NCBI RefSeq assembly: GCF_001683335.1
Contig: NZ_CP016201.1
Location: 1,203,945 to 1,254,753, forward strand
DNA from: Selenomonas sp. oral taxon 126
GTDB lineage: Bacteria; Bacillota; Negativicutes; Selenomonadales; Selenomonadaceae
DNA: 50,809 nt
Direction of reading: 5' to 3'
A program made the position numbers and the translations under genes. Each line of letters starts with the position of its first letter. Within the stretch, counting starts at the first letter, position 1. Shown here piece by piece: positions 1 to 8,998 of this stretch. The notes below the pieces were generated by a model that was given only the letters and a program-made list of their open reading frames with translations, was not told the origin of the DNA and did no database searches.

Positions 1-64
1 TAAGAAATTCAGGCTCTTTGTCATATGTTACGGAAAATCGGAAATAGCGATGTGCGATGCTCCT

Positions 65-204
65 AAGCAAACCCTAGTGGAGCAAGCGGAGAAAAGCGTT
101 CGACTCGCCCCCTGCGGATTTCTTTCGTTCAAGCGAAGCGCGTTTAAGAAGTCCGCAGGTATTTAGGCGAACGAGAACGCGACCGCTTGCGTAACTAAGC
201 GTTT
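65..204. repeat. Imperfect long inverted repeat upstream of gluconokinase
   Basis: The segment folds on itself. The inner arms around 112-124 (CTGCGGATTTCTT) and 146-158 (AAGAAGTCCGCAG) match at 12 of 13 positions around a loop of about 21 nt. Outside them, patches such as GCAAGCGG (82-89) and CCGCTTGC (183-190) pair again, giving an imperfect hairpin of about 140 nt. No convincing gene lies here. It resembles a dispersed intergenic palindromic element or a structured leader. It is not followed by a T-run, so it is not an obvious terminator. The family was not recognised. Confidence 0.45.
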
Positions 205-284
205 GCGTGGAGCATGCACGGGTTCGTTCCGTAACATTTATCATAGAACCGAAATTCATCTTGTTTTCACGGAAAGGCGGCGGC

Positions 285-1832
285 ATGATGGCAGGCAATA
301 TGAAGGGCATTTGGATTGGTGTGGATGTCGGGACGACGGGCGTGCGCGCAATTGCATACGAGGCGTCGGGTGTGAGCCGTGCGTCGGCGGAGGCGTTTTA
401 CCCACTGCGCACGCCCCATCCGGATTGGGCGGAGGAGCGTCCATCTGAAATTCGCGCGGCGACGGAGCAGGTTGTGCGCGAGGCAGCGGATGCACTGCGC
501 TATCAGGGGCGGACACCATCCGGCATCGCACTCAGTACGGTCATGCACAGCCTCATCCCGCTCGATGCGGCGAAACAGCCGCTCACGGATATGCAGACAT
601 GGGCGGACAGCCGCAGTGCGGGCATCGTGCGTGAGTTGAAGGAAAATGAACCTGAACTCTGCCGCTCATTCTACGAGCGGACGGGATGCCCCATGCACGC
701 GTGCTACCCGCTGGCGAAAATCATCTGGCTGAAACGGAAACGTCCGGAGCTCTTTGCGCGTACAAAGTACATCGGCTCGATCAAGGATCATCTCTTCCAC
801 GCCTTTACGGGCGAGTTCCTCATCGACCGCTCGACAGCGAGCACAACGGCGCTCTACAACGCGCATGAACTGCGGTGGGATGCGGAGATCCTGAACTTCA
901 TCGGCATCACGGAGGAGATGTTGCCGCCCGTGATCTCAACGACGGAGGCGCGTCCTCTCGCGGCGGATGCGGCGGAGCGTATGCATCTCACGGTAGGGCT
1001 GCCCGTGGTGATCGGCGCGACCGACGGCGTACTCGTCAACGTCGGCATCGGCGCGGTCTCGGCGGGACAGCTGAGTGCGACCATCGGCACGAGTGGCGCC
1101 GTGCGGATGCTCGTCGGTGAGCCGCGCACGGATGACGCAATGCGTACATGGTGTTATAATCTGGTCGACGGCCTCTGGGTTGCGGGCGGTGCAATCAACA
1201 ACGGCGGCATGATCCTGCGTTGGATGCGCGACAAGATCTGCCATTTCAGCGAGGCACAGATGGCGGCACTCGATGTCGATGCCTACGACCTTATGACGAT
1301 GAAGGCGGCGAAGATTCCCGCAGGCTCGGACGGGCTCATTCTCCTGCCGTTCTTCACGGGCGAGCGCGCCCCGTATTGGAACTCCGACCTGCGCGGTCTG
1401 TTCTTCGGTCTCTCGCTGAATCACAGCCGTTCCCATATGATACGCGCCGTCATGGAGGGCATCTGCTACGGGATGCACAGCGTCTTTGATGCGCTGCGTG
1501 AGTTCGGCGAGGTGCGGGACATCCGTGTAAGCGGCAGCTTTACGAAGTCGCCGCTCTGGATGCAGATCCTCGCGGACGTGCTCGGCGAGCCGCTTGTCCT
1601 TCCGAGCAACAGTGAGGGCGCGGCGTACGGTGCGGCGGTGCTGGGCTTTATCGCGGCAGGAGAAATGGCAGGAATCGCGGATACGGCAGCCCTCGTGCAT
1701 GCAAAGAAGGTCTATATGCCGGACGAGGAAAACCACAAGATTTATACGCAGCTCTCGGATATCAGCGGACGTCTTTACCGCAACTTACAAAAAGAATTTG
1801 CCGAGATAGCGGCATATCAGGCGAGATATTGA
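285..1832 (+). CDS. gntK: Gluconokinase, FGGY family
   Basis: This 515-residue FGGY sugar kinase most likely phosphorylates D-gluconate to 6-phosphogluconate with ATP in the cytoplasm. The N-terminal phosphate-binding motif DVGTTGVRA is near residue 14. A second actin-like half carries GATDGVLVN, the ATP-domain stretch IGTSGAVR and the C-terminal GSFTKSPLW. Length fits the family. The ATG at 285 is chosen because GGAAAGG lies about 8 nt upstream; the reading frame stays open up to 207, but that extension looks like non-homologous leader. The gene directly downstream is 6-phosphogluconate dehydrogenase, which uses the predicted product and makes gluconate a better guess than xylulose or glycerol. 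FGGY substrate specificity cannot be proved from sequence alone. Confidence 0.85.
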   Translation: MMAGNMKGIWIGVDVGTTGVRAIAYEASGVSRASAEAFYPLRTPHPDWAEERPSEIRAATEQVVREAADALRYQGRTPSGIALSTVMHSLIPLDAAKQPLTDMQTWADSRSAGIVRELKENEPELCRSFYERTGCPMHACYPLAKIIWLKRKRPELFARTKYIGSIKDHLFHAFTGEFLIDRSTASTTALYNAHELRWDAEILNFIGITEEMLPPVISTTEARPLAADAAERMHLTVGLPVVIGATDGVLVNVGIGAVSAGQLSATIGTSGAVRMLVGEPRTDDAMRTWCYNLVDGLWVAGGAINNGGMILRWMRDKICHFSEAQMAALDVDAYDLMTMKAAKIPAGSDGLILLPFFTGERAPYWNSDLRGLFFGLSLNHSRSHMIRAVMEGICYGMHSVFDALREFGEVRDIRVSGSFTKSPLWMQILADVLGEPLVLPSNSEGAAYGAAVLGFIAAGEMAGIADTAALVHAKKVYMPDEENHKIYTQLSDISGRLYRNLQKEFAEIAAYQARY

Positions 1833-1847
1833 GGGAGGAAGATCGAG

Positions 1848-3272
1848 ATGAGTAATGGCACGATGGATATCGGCGTCGTCGGCATGGGCGTCATGGGGAG
1901 CAATCTCGCGTTCAACATGGCGGATCACGGCTTTCAGGTGGCGGGATGGAACCGTACGGCGGATATGACGGAAGCCGCCGCAAAGCGCAATCCTCCCGCG
2001 AACTTTCACCCGTTCTATGATCTCAAGGAGTTCATCGGTGCGCTCAAGAAGCCGCGCCGCGTCTTCCTCATGATCGCTGCGGGTGAGCCTGTGGACTGGG
2101 CGATCGGGGAGATTGCACCGCTGCTCGAGGCGGGGGATATCATCCTCGACGGTGGGAACTCGTTCTACGAGGATACACGCCGCCGTCACGGCGCGCTGAA
2201 GGAGAAGGGCATCTGCTACTTCGGCGTGGGCGTCTCGGGCGGCGAGAAGGGCGCGCGGCTCGGTCCCGCCATCATGCCGGGCGGCGATCGTGCCGCCTAT
2301 GAATCCGTGCGTCCGATCCTTGAGGGCATTGCCGCGCGTGCGGGCGAGGAGCCGTGCTGCACCTACATCGGCGAGGACGGTGCGGGGCACTACGTCAAGA
2401 TGGTGCACAACGGCATTGAGTACGCAGATATGCAGCTCATCGCCGAGACCTATCTCATCCTAAAGCATGTCGGCGGCCTCTCCAATGCGCGCATCGGCGA
2501 GATCTTCCACGCGTGGAACAGCGGCGAGCTTCGGAGCTACCTCATCGGCATTACGGCGGACATCTTTGCGGAGGTGGATGAGGAGACGGGCAGGGCACTC
2601 GTCGACCTCATTGTCGACCGCGCGGGGCAGAAGGGGACGGGTCGTTGGACGAGCCTCGAGGCACTGCAGCGCGGTGTCGATCTCTCTATGATCTCTGCCG
2701 CCTGCAATGCGCGCGTACTCTCGAATTTGACGGAGGAGCGCGCACACGCGGGCGCGGTCATGACGGCACCCGAGGGGGCTGCTGTGACGGTGGATGCAGA
2801 CTTCATTGAGGCGGTGCGCTGCAGCCTCTATACGGCGAAAATTGTCGCCTACGCACAGGGCTTCTCCCTCTACCGCGCGGCAAAGGAGGAGTTCGGCTGG
2901 TCGCTTGACTTTGGAAAGATTGCGTCCATCTTCCGCGCGGGCTGCATCATTCAGGCGGAATTTTTGCAGCGCATTACAGATGCCTACGAGAAGGAGCCAA
3001 ATCTGAAGAATCTCATGTTTGACGATTTCTTCCTCTCCTCCATCAACGGCAATGCGGAGAGCCTGCGCCGCACGGTCTGCCTCGCCGTGGAGCGCGGCGT
3101 GCCCATTCCCGCATTCTCCGCTGCCATGCAGTACATCGATGCCTTCCGCAACCCACAGCTCGGCGCGAACCTCATTCAGGCGCAGCGCGACTACTTCGGC
3201 GCGCATACATTTGAGCGCGTTGACAAAGAGGGCTCGTTCCACCATGTGTGGCAGGAGCATTACGAAAAATAA
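1848..3272 (+). CDS. gnd: 6-phosphogluconate dehydrogenase, decarboxylating
   Basis: Oxidatively decarboxylates 6-phosphogluconate to ribulose 5-phosphate with reduction of NADP, the exit of gluconate into the pentose phosphate pathway. The 474 residues match the long bacterial form. Visible are the N-terminal dinucleotide fold (GVVGMGVMGSNLAFNMA), LDGGNSFYEDT, the substrate motif GVGVSGGEKGARLGP and the catalytic stretch VKMVHNGIEYADMQ with the family lysine and asparagine. The all-helical C-terminal domain is complete. A strong Shine-Dalgarno (GGGAGGAAG) stands before the ATG, 15 nt after the gluconokinase stop, so the two genes form an operon. A clear intrinsic terminator follows. Confidence 0.96.
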   Translation: MSNGTMDIGVVGMGVMGSNLAFNMADHGFQVAGWNRTADMTEAAAKRNPPANFHPFYDLKEFIGALKKPRRVFLMIAAGEPVDWAIGEIAPLLEAGDIILDGGNSFYEDTRRRHGALKEKGICYFGVGVSGGEKGARLGPAIMPGGDRAAYESVRPILEGIAARAGEEPCCTYIGEDGAGHYVKMVHNGIEYADMQLIAETYLILKHVGGLSNARIGEIFHAWNSGELRSYLIGITADIFAEVDEETGRALVDLIVDRAGQKGTGRWTSLEALQRGVDLSMISAACNARVLSNLTEERAHAGAVMTAPEGAAVTVDADFIEAVRCSLYTAKIVAYAQGFSLYRAAKEEFGWSLDFGKIASIFRAGCIIQAEFLQRITDAYEKEPNLKNLMFDDFFLSSINGNAESLRRTVCLAVERGVPIPAFSAAMQYIDAFRNPQLGANLIQAQRDYFGAHTFERVDKEGSFHHVWQEHYEK

Positions 3273-3284
3273 ATACGCTTACGG

Positions 3285-3316
3285 GTTGCTGCATACATGT
3301 GTGCAGCAACTTTTTT
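3285..3316 (+). terminator. Rho-independent terminator after gnd
   Basis: GTTGCTGCA (3285-3293) pairs perfectly with TGCAGCAAC (3302-3310) and is followed directly by six T (3311-3316). It lies 12 nt after the gnd stop and separates the gntK-gnd unit from the gntP unit. Confidence 0.9.
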
Positions 3317-3368
3317 GCCCCAAAATGATATTTAGTAAACAAAATATAATTAAATAAATGAAATGCTA

Positions 3369-3397
3369 TTTACAAATGAAAGACCATCGACTATAAT
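3369..3397 (+). promoter_or_regulatory. Sigma-70-type promoter for the gntP operon
   Basis: TTTACA (3369-3374) and TATAAT (3392-3397) are separated by exactly 17 nt, in an AT-rich stretch unlike the GC-rich surroundings. The leader that follows contains two compact palindromes: GCAGCGCGCTGC (3439-3450), and a GGGGG/CCCCC hairpin at about 3451-3465. These lie just before the AAAGGAG ribosome binding site of gntP. The hairpins lack a T-run, so they would affect stability or translation more than termination. Confidence 0.8.
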
Positions 3398-3487
3398 TAC
3401 ATCAGGAATTGTTATAGGTTTTGCTGTCAGTAGTTGAGGCAGCGCGCTGCGGGGGGCGAACCCCCACTATGAAAGGAGAGGAATCCT

Positions 3488-4807
3488 ATGCCGCTGATTA
3501 TTCTAGCTGTGGGCATCCTGCTGCTGTTCTTCCTCATCGTTCGCGTGAAGCTGAACAGTTTCATCTCGCTGCTCATCGTCGCAGGCCTTGTCGGCTACGC
3601 AGAGGGACTGCCCGTCACGCAGATCATCCCCGTCATCCAGAAGGGGCTTGGCGGGACGCTCGGCGGACTTGCCATCGTCGTCTCGTTCGGTGCGATTCTC
3701 GGCAAGCTTATGGCGGAGAGTGGCGGTGCACAGCGCATTGCCATGACGCTCATCAACATGTTCGGCAAGGAAAAGGTCAAGTGGGCAGTCTGCCTTACGG
3801 GCTTCATCGTCGGCATCGCGCTCTTCTATGAAATCGGCTTCGTCCTGCTCATCCCGCTCGTCTTCACGATTGCGGCATCGGCGCAGATCCGCCTCCTCGA
3901 GGTCGGCATTCCGATGGCTGCGGCACTCTCGGTTACGCACGGCTTCCTGCCGCCGCATCCGGGCCCCACGGCGATCTCGGTCATCTACAATGCGGACATC
4001 GGTCTGACCCTCGTCTACGGCGCGATTCTCGCGGCGCCAATCGCGGTCATCGCAGGCCCGATCTTCTACAACTTCGTCAAGGATCTCAACCCCGCGATTC
4101 CCGAGGGGCTCTACAATCCGAAGGTGTTCACGGATGAGGAAATGCCGAGCTTCGGCATCAGCGTCTTTACCGCACTCGTTCCCGTCGTTCTGATGGCGGG
4201 CTCTGCAATTGCAAAGATGACGCTGCCCGCAGACTCGCATGCACTTGCCATCATGGTCTTCCTCGGCTCGCCTGATATGGCGCTGACGATCTCCATCTTC
4301 ATCGCGTTCTACACATTTGGCATTTCACGCGGCAAGAGCATCCAGGAGATCATGAAGATCTCCGAGTCCGCGATTCTCGCGATCGCCATGATCCTCCTTA
4401 TCGTGGGCGGCGGCGGCGCGCTCAAGCAGATCCTCATCGACAGCGGTGTTGGCCGCTACATCGGAGACCTCCTCATGGGCTCCGATCTCTCGCCGCTCGT
4501 CCTCGCATGGTCGATTGCGGCGGTCATCCGCATCGCCTGCGGCAGCGCGACGGTTGCAGCGCTCACGGCGGGCGGCATCGCGGCTCCCGTGGTTGCGCTC
4601 ACGGGCGTCAGCCCCGAGCTCATGGTGCTCGCAACGGGCGCGGGCAGTCTCATCATCTCGCCGCCGAACGACCCCGGCTTCTGGCTCTTTAAGGAGTTCT
4701 TCGGCCTCACGGTCAAGGAGACGGTGCGCACGTGGTGTACGATGGAGACGATCATCTCCGTCATGGGGCTTGTGGGCGTTCTGATCCTTAATATGTTCAT
4801 CGGCTGA
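3488..4807 (+). CDS. gntP: Gluconate/aldonate permease, GntP family
   Basis: An inner-membrane proton symporter of the GntP family, 439 residues with about 12 hydrophobic segments. Family-typical stretches include the N-terminal LIILAVGILLLFFLI, the motif THGFLPPHPGPT near residue 155 and the C-terminal LIISPPNDPGFWLF near residue 395. Family members carry gluconate and related acids such as fructuronate or xylonate. The neighbouring gluconokinase, aldonate dehydratase and keto-deoxy-acid aldolase make aldonates the best substrate guess. The ATG follows AAAGGAGAGG with normal spacing. It is the first gene behind the 3369-3397 promoter and is followed after 27 nt by a second FGGY kinase. Confidence 0.9.
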   Translation: MPLIILAVGILLLFFLIVRVKLNSFISLLIVAGLVGYAEGLPVTQIIPVIQKGLGGTLGGLAIVVSFGAILGKLMAESGGAQRIAMTLINMFGKEKVKWAVCLTGFIVGIALFYEIGFVLLIPLVFTIAASAQIRLLEVGIPMAAALSVTHGFLPPHPGPTAISVIYNADIGLTLVYGAILAAPIAVIAGPIFYNFVKDLNPAIPEGLYNPKVFTDEEMPSFGISVFTALVPVVLMAGSAIAKMTLPADSHALAIMVFLGSPDMALTISIFIAFYTFGISRGKSIQEIMKISESAILAIAMILLIVGGGGALKQILIDSGVGRYIGDLLMGSDLSPLVLAWSIAAVIRIACGSATVAALTAGGIAAPVVALTGVSPELMVLATGAGSLIISPPNDPGFWLFKEFFGLTVKETVRTWCTMETIISVMGLVGVLILNMFIG

Positions 4808-4834
4808 TGAGCGCACCAAAGGAGCGTGGCTGTC

Positions 4835-6349
4835 ATGGGCTATCTTTTGGGCATTGATGCAGGCTCTACGAACTATAAGGCAATCGCGTGTGATGCGGCG
4901 GGGAGATTCCTCGCCTCCGCGCGGCGGCCGGCAAATACGAAATATCATGAAAACGGCTGGGCGGAGACTTCGCCCGAGCTGATCTGGGAGGGCGTTGCCG
5001 CGTGCGTTGCAGAGGTCGCGGCGCAGCTGCCCGGCGAGACCTGCGACGGCATCGCCGTTGCGAGCTCGGGTGAGGATGTTCTGCTTGACGGCGCAGTACA
5101 ATCGGTGTATCCTGCAATTCGGTGGTTCGATACGCGCACGGAGGCGATTGCCTCGGCGTGGGAGCCGTTCGGCCGCGAGCGCATCTATCGGATCACGGGC
5201 ATCAACCCGAACCCCGTTGCGAGCATCACCAAGATGCAGTGGATCAAGCGCTATGTGCCCGAGGCATGGGCGCGGGCGCGCCTCTGGATTCCAATCGCGG
5301 GCTTCATCAGCCTAAAGCTGACGGGCACGGCGCGTGCGCCGTGGACGAACGCCTGCCGCTCGATGGCGTTCGATCTGAATCGCCGCGACTGGTCGGAGGA
5401 GATCCTCGCGGAGGCGGGCATAGAGCGTTCTCTGCTCGCAGAGCCGATCCGCCCCGGAGAGCAGATTGGTGCTCTGACCGCAGCTGCTGCGGCGGCAACG
5501 GGGCTCAAGGAGGGAACGCCCGTCTTTGCGGGCGGCGTGGACTATGCCTGCGGCACCTTTGCCACGGGCATCATCCATCCGGGACAGATGCTGGACTCCA
5601 CGGGGACGAGCGAGCAGCTGCTTGCGATTCTCGACGCACCCGAGATCAGCAGCGCCAGCATGGAGAAGAATTTCACATCCGTCGCCTACGTGGTGAATGA
5701 CGCTTACTACATCATGGGTATGATCGTGGCGTCGGGCGGTATCTTTGAATGGTTCAAAAACACATTTGCGTGTGAGTCCTTCGATCTGCTGGTCGATGAG
5801 GCGGCGCGTGAGCCGATCGGAGCACGCGGCTGTATGATGCTGCCGTATTTCTCGGGACGGCACACGATGGGCAGCGATCCTGCGGCGCGCGGCGCATTTG
5901 TGGGGCTCACGCGCGCAACGACGCGCGGCACCTTTGTTCGCGCGATTCTCGAGGGGCTCTGCTACGAGATGCACAGCATTGTGCAGGCGATGCAGGAGCT
6001 CTCGGGGCAGAGCGTCGAGTCGATCTACGCCATCGGCGGCGCAGCAAAGAGTGCGTTTTGGATGCAGATGAAGGCGGATGTCACAGGCATCCCCGTACGA
6101 AGCAAGGATGTTCCCGAGGCTGCGGCGCTTGGGGCGGCGATGCTCGCGGGACTTGGTGCGGGCGTCTATACAAGCCCCGAGGATGCTGCGGCGCGCGTGC
6201 AGTTTGCAGAGCGGCAATATACGCCCGATGCAGCGCACCACGCACAGTATATGGAGCTGTATGAGACGTTGAACCGTGCGCTCTATCCCGCTCTGCGGGA
6301 GTTCAACGCTGCGGTCACGCGCGCACAGGGAACCAACGAAGGAAAATAG
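4835..6349 (+). CDS. FGGY-family carbohydrate kinase, substrate unknown
   Basis: A second FGGY kinase, 504 residues from the chosen ATG. The N-terminal motif GIDAGSTNYKAIACD, the central region VFAGGVDYACGTF with STGTSEQ, and the C-terminal AIGGAAKSAFWMQ with PEAAALGAAMLAG are all visible, so the enzyme should be active. An in-frame GTG at 4826 sits one base after the AAAGGAG sequence; the ATG at 4835 has a 10-nt spacer and is preferred. It is clearly divergent from the gluconokinase at 285. Being between a GntP permease and an orphan glucitol-type EIIA, it may phosphorylate a pentulose or other keto-sugar made by the downstream dehydrogenases, but the substrate cannot be read from the sequence. 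Confidence 0.82.
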   Translation: MGYLLGIDAGSTNYKAIACDAAGRFLASARRPANTKYHENGWAETSPELIWEGVAACVAEVAAQLPGETCDGIAVASSGEDVLLDGAVQSVYPAIRWFDTRTEAIASAWEPFGRERIYRITGINPNPVASITKMQWIKRYVPEAWARARLWIPIAGFISLKLTGTARAPWTNACRSMAFDLNRRDWSEEILAEAGIERSLLAEPIRPGEQIGALTAAAAAATGLKEGTPVFAGGVDYACGTFATGIIHPGQMLDSTGTSEQLLAILDAPEISSASMEKNFTSVAYVVNDAYYIMGMIVASGGIFEWFKNTFACESFDLLVDEAAREPIGARGCMMLPYFSGRHTMGSDPAARGAFVGLTRATTRGTFVRAILEGLCYEMHSIVQAMQELSGQSVESIYAIGGAAKSAFWMQMKADVTGIPVRSKDVPEAAALGAAMLAGLGAGVYTSPEDAAARVQFAERQYTPDAAHHAQYMELYETLNRALYPALREFNAAVTRAQGTNEGK

Positions 6350-6367
6350 AAGCGGAGGAGATATGCG

Positions 6368-6724
6368 ATGAAATATGAGGTAACGGTTACGGGCATTGGG
6401 GATTTCGTACTGCCCTTCATGCGGACGCGCGAGTCGGTCATCATCTTTGATAAGGATGTACCGTACGAGTACGAGAACATGGTTGTGGCGCATACAAAGG
6501 CGGAGGTGAAGGCGGACATCGTCGTCGGGGATACGCTCCATCTTGCAGACCGCAGCTATACGGTGACGGCGGTCGGCGATGAGGCGATGAAGACGCTGCG
6601 TGAGCACGGACACTGCACGATTGTGTTTACGGGCAAGGATGCGGTGGAGCAGCCGGGGCAGATCATGGTGAAGGGCGACGGTGTGCCGCGCTTCATGGTT
6701 GGCGATATCATTCGCTTTGAGTGA
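6368..6724 (+). CDS. PTS glucitol/sorbitol-specific EIIA-like protein
   Basis: A 118-residue protein resembling SrlB/GutA, the EIIA of the glucitol PTS, in length and pattern: VTVTGIGDFVL at the start, VVAHTKAEVK in the middle, and TVTAVGDEAMKTLREHGH followed by FTGKD and IMVKGDG. His42 aligns with the region of the SrlB phosphorylation histidine, so the phospho-acceptor appears retained. No EIIB or EIIC gene is nearby, which makes this an orphan; it could take part in regulation, or serve a transporter encoded elsewhere. It lies 18 nt after the kinase and 11 nt before the next gene, inside the same operon. Confidence 0.8.
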   Translation: MKYEVTVTGIGDFVLPFMRTRESVIIFDKDVPYEYENMVVAHTKAEVKADIVVGDTLHLADRSYTVTAVGDEAMKTLREHGHCTIVFTGKDAVEQPGQIMVKGDGVPRFMVGDIIRFE

Positions 6725-6735
6725 GGAGGACAGCG

Positions 6736-7800
6736 ATGAAAGTTTTGGTCATTGGCGATCCGCTGCTCTCGTCGGAGCGTTTGGAAGCCGCTGTCAAAAA
6801 GATTCTGGGCGATGTGGACGTTGCGCGTGTCGACTGGAAGCCTGCGAGCGATGAGGAGTTCTGGTTTCTGCGCAGCGAGGTAGAGAAGAAGGGGCCATCG
6901 GCGGGCAGACCGCCGCAGGAGATCTTCGACCACGTCAGCGATGTCGACATCATCATCACGCATCACACGCCGATCAACGCCGAGATCGTTGCCGCAGCGA
7001 AGAAGTGCCGCATCATCGGCGCGTGCCGTGCGGGCGTTGAGAACGTGGATGTGGCTGCGGCATCGAAGCAGGGCATTGCCGTGTTCCACACGATGGGGCG
7101 CAATGCACACGCGGTTTCGGACTACACGATCGGTCTCATGCTCGCAGAGATGCGCAACATCGGCCGCGCTCACGCAGAGCTGAAGCAGGGACATTGGAAG
7201 AAACAGTATTCGAATGCCGCCTTTGTCGGCGATATGCTCGAGAAGAAGATCGGTCTCGTCGGATTCGGCTATATCGGACATCTCGTAGCGAAGAAGTTGA
7301 AAGGCTTCGACGTGGAGATCCTCGTCTACGATCCGTATGCAAAGGCGGAGGATGTGGAGGCGGCGGGCGCACGCCTTGTATCGCTCGAGGAGCTGTGTGC
7401 GGAGGCGGACTTCATCAGCATGCACGCGCGTCTCTCCGAGGCGACGCAGGGACTCCTCGGCGAAAAGGAGTTCGCGCGTATGAAGCCGACGGCATATGTC
7501 ATCAACACGGCGCGTGCGGGGCTCATCGACGAGCAGGCACTCATCTCCGCCCTGCATGACAAGCGGATCGGCGGTGCAGCAATCGATGTCTTCTGGACGG
7601 AACCGCCGCCGGCGGATCACCCGTTTATGACGCTTGAGAACGTCACGATCACGCCGCACCTTGCAGGCTCGACGCGCGACGCATTCAACCGCACGCCCTA
7701 TCTCCTGCTCGAGGAGGTCAAGAGCACAATCGGCGGCGGTGCGCCGCGCTGGGTGGTCAATGCGGACGCCGTATCGACTGATTTTTCCGGACTCAAATAA
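6736..7800 (+). CDS. D-isomer-specific 2-hydroxyacid dehydrogenase family protein
   Basis: An NAD-dependent dehydrogenase of the phosphoglycerate dehydrogenase/hydroxypyruvate reductase superfamily, 354 residues. The dinucleotide motif GLVGFGYIG is near residue 176. The catalytic Arg lies in INTARAGLIDEQAL, the Glu in DVFWTEPPP and the His in TPHLAGST. The frame is open back to a GTG at 6721, but the ATG at 6736 follows GAGGAGG with proper spacing and is used. The 2-hydroxyacid substrate is unknown. In this operon it may reduce a 2-keto sugar acid or glyoxylate/hydroxypyruvate, or oxidise a sugar acid. Confidence 0.85.
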   Translation: MKVLVIGDPLLSSERLEAAVKKILGDVDVARVDWKPASDEEFWFLRSEVEKKGPSAGRPPQEIFDHVSDVDIIITHHTPINAEIVAAAKKCRIIGACRAGVENVDVAAASKQGIAVFHTMGRNAHAVSDYTIGLMLAEMRNIGRAHAELKQGHWKKQYSNAAFVGDMLEKKIGLVGFGYIGHLVAKKLKGFDVEILVYDPYAKAEDVEAAGARLVSLEELCAEADFISMHARLSEATQGLLGEKEFARMKPTAYVINTARAGLIDEQALISALHDKRIGGAAIDVFWTEPPPADHPFMTLENVTITPHLAGSTRDAFNRTPYLLLEEVKSTIGGGAPRWVVNADAVSTDFSGLK

Positions 7801-7815
7801 GGGGAGGAGGAGCAT

Positions 7816-8913
7816 ATGAAAGCAGCAGTGTATCACGGCACGGCGGATGTGCGCGTGGAGGATGTCGCAAAGCCGACAATCGGCGCGGGAGAACTCCTCG
7901 TCAAGGTCAAGGCGTGCGCCATCTGCGGCGGTGACCTTCGGACATTCCGCCATGGGCACAAGGCGATTCATCCGCCCATCATCCTCGGGCACGAGATTGC
8001 AGGTGTGATCGAGGAGGTCGGCGCGGGCGTCGAGCGCTATCATGTGGGTGACCGCGTTATCGTAGCGCCGGGTATCGGCTGCGGCGCGTGCTCCTACTGC
8101 CTCTCGGGGCGTCAGCACCTCTGCTACACGCGTGAGACCATTGCGCACGGCTATGACGGCGGCTTCGCCGAGTACGTGCGAATCCCGGCGAGTGCCGTCC
8201 GCGCGGGCAATGTGAACTTCATCCCCGATGAGGTCGACTACCTTGCCGCCTCACTCTCGGAGCCGCTCGCCTGTGTCATCAACGGGCAGGAGGCGATGGA
8301 CATCCAACTCGGCGATACCGTCGCTGTTATCGGCGCAGGGCCGATCGGCATCATGCACGCGGAGCTGGCACGCGCGCGCGGGGCGGGGAAGATCTTCCTC
8401 CTGAACCGTAGCCGCAACCGTCTGGATGCGGCGCAGGATCTGAACTATGACGCCTACATCGAGACGGGCGAGGACGGCGGCGTGCAGGCGGTTCTGGACG
8501 CGACGGACGGTCTGGGCGCAAATGTCGTCATTGTCACGGCGGGCAGCGCCGCTGCACAGCGCGCGGGCATCGCCATGACAGGCAAGATGGGCAAGGTTTG
8601 CCTCTTTGCAGGGCTGCCGAAGGATACGCCGGAGCTCTCGTTCGATGTGAACTTCGTCCACTATCGGCAGATCACGCTGTACGGCACATTCTCCTCCGCG
8701 CCGCGCCATAATGCGCTCGCCGTGGAGCTGATCCGCAGCGGGAAGATCAATGCCGACCGCATCCTCACCCACGCCGTTGCGTTGGAGGACATCGTGCATG
8801 GCTTCGGCCTCGTAGAGCACCGGGCAGGGATGCGCGTCGCGGTTGTTCCCCATATGGAAGAACTTGCCGCAGATATTGCACGTCATCCTGATCTTGTGAT
8901 TTCAAAAGGCTAA
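7816..8913 (+). CDS. Zinc-dependent medium-chain alcohol/polyol dehydrogenase
   Basis: A 365-residue MDR-family dehydrogenase. The catalytic zinc region is AICGGDLRT (Cys near residue 36) with GHEIAGVI. The structural zinc loop GCGACSYCLSGRQHLC keeps four cysteines, and the coenzyme-binding motif is VIGAGPIGIMHAELA. The pattern is that of sorbitol or threonine dehydrogenases. Together with a glucitol-type EIIA two genes upstream it suggests oxidation of a polyol or sugar acid to a keto compound. The ATG follows GGGGAGGAGG, 15 nt after the previous stop. A strong hairpin follows the gene. The specific substrate is not determinable. Confidence 0.87.
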   Translation: MKAAVYHGTADVRVEDVAKPTIGAGELLVKVKACAICGGDLRTFRHGHKAIHPPIILGHEIAGVIEEVGAGVERYHVGDRVIVAPGIGCGACSYCLSGRQHLCYTRETIAHGYDGGFAEYVRIPASAVRAGNVNFIPDEVDYLAASLSEPLACVINGQEAMDIQLGDTVAVIGAGPIGIMHAELARARGAGKIFLLNRSRNRLDAAQDLNYDAYIETGEDGGVQAVLDATDGLGANVVIVTAGSAAAQRAGIAMTGKMGKVCLFAGLPKDTPELSFDVNFVHYRQITLYGTFSSAPRHNALAVELIRSGKINADRILTHAVALEDIVHGFGLVEHRAGMRVAVVPHMEELAADIARHPDLVISKG

Positions 8914-8923
8914 GTTTTATGCT

Positions 8924-8959
8924 GGGGCTGCTGCACGTTCACGTTCGTGCGGCGGCCCC
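8924..8959 (+). terminator. Strong intercistronic hairpin, weak terminator
   Basis: GGGGCTGCTGCACG (8924-8937) pairs with CGTGCGGCGGCCCC (8946-8959) through 14 pairs, two of them G-U, around an 8-nt loop. The tail GTTTCTGT is poor in T, so termination may be partial. It could separate the kinase/dehydrogenase unit from the dehydratase/aldolase unit or stabilise the upstream mRNA. Confidence 0.55.
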
Positions 8960-8998
8960 GTTTCTGTCTGTGTATATGTATTGAGAGGTGGAGCAGCG

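Noticed and set aside
207-284. N-terminal extension of the gluconokinase frame
   Set aside because: No ribosome site at 207; GGAAAGG before 285 and the family start agree with the shorter protein.
936-1736. Long reverse open frame across gluconokinase
   Set aside because: Antisense shadow of a clear gene in GC-rich DNA; Arg/His-rich product without a recognisable domain.
6556-8148. 530-codon reverse open frame
   Set aside because: Lies opposite three well-supported genes; composition typical of an antisense shadow.
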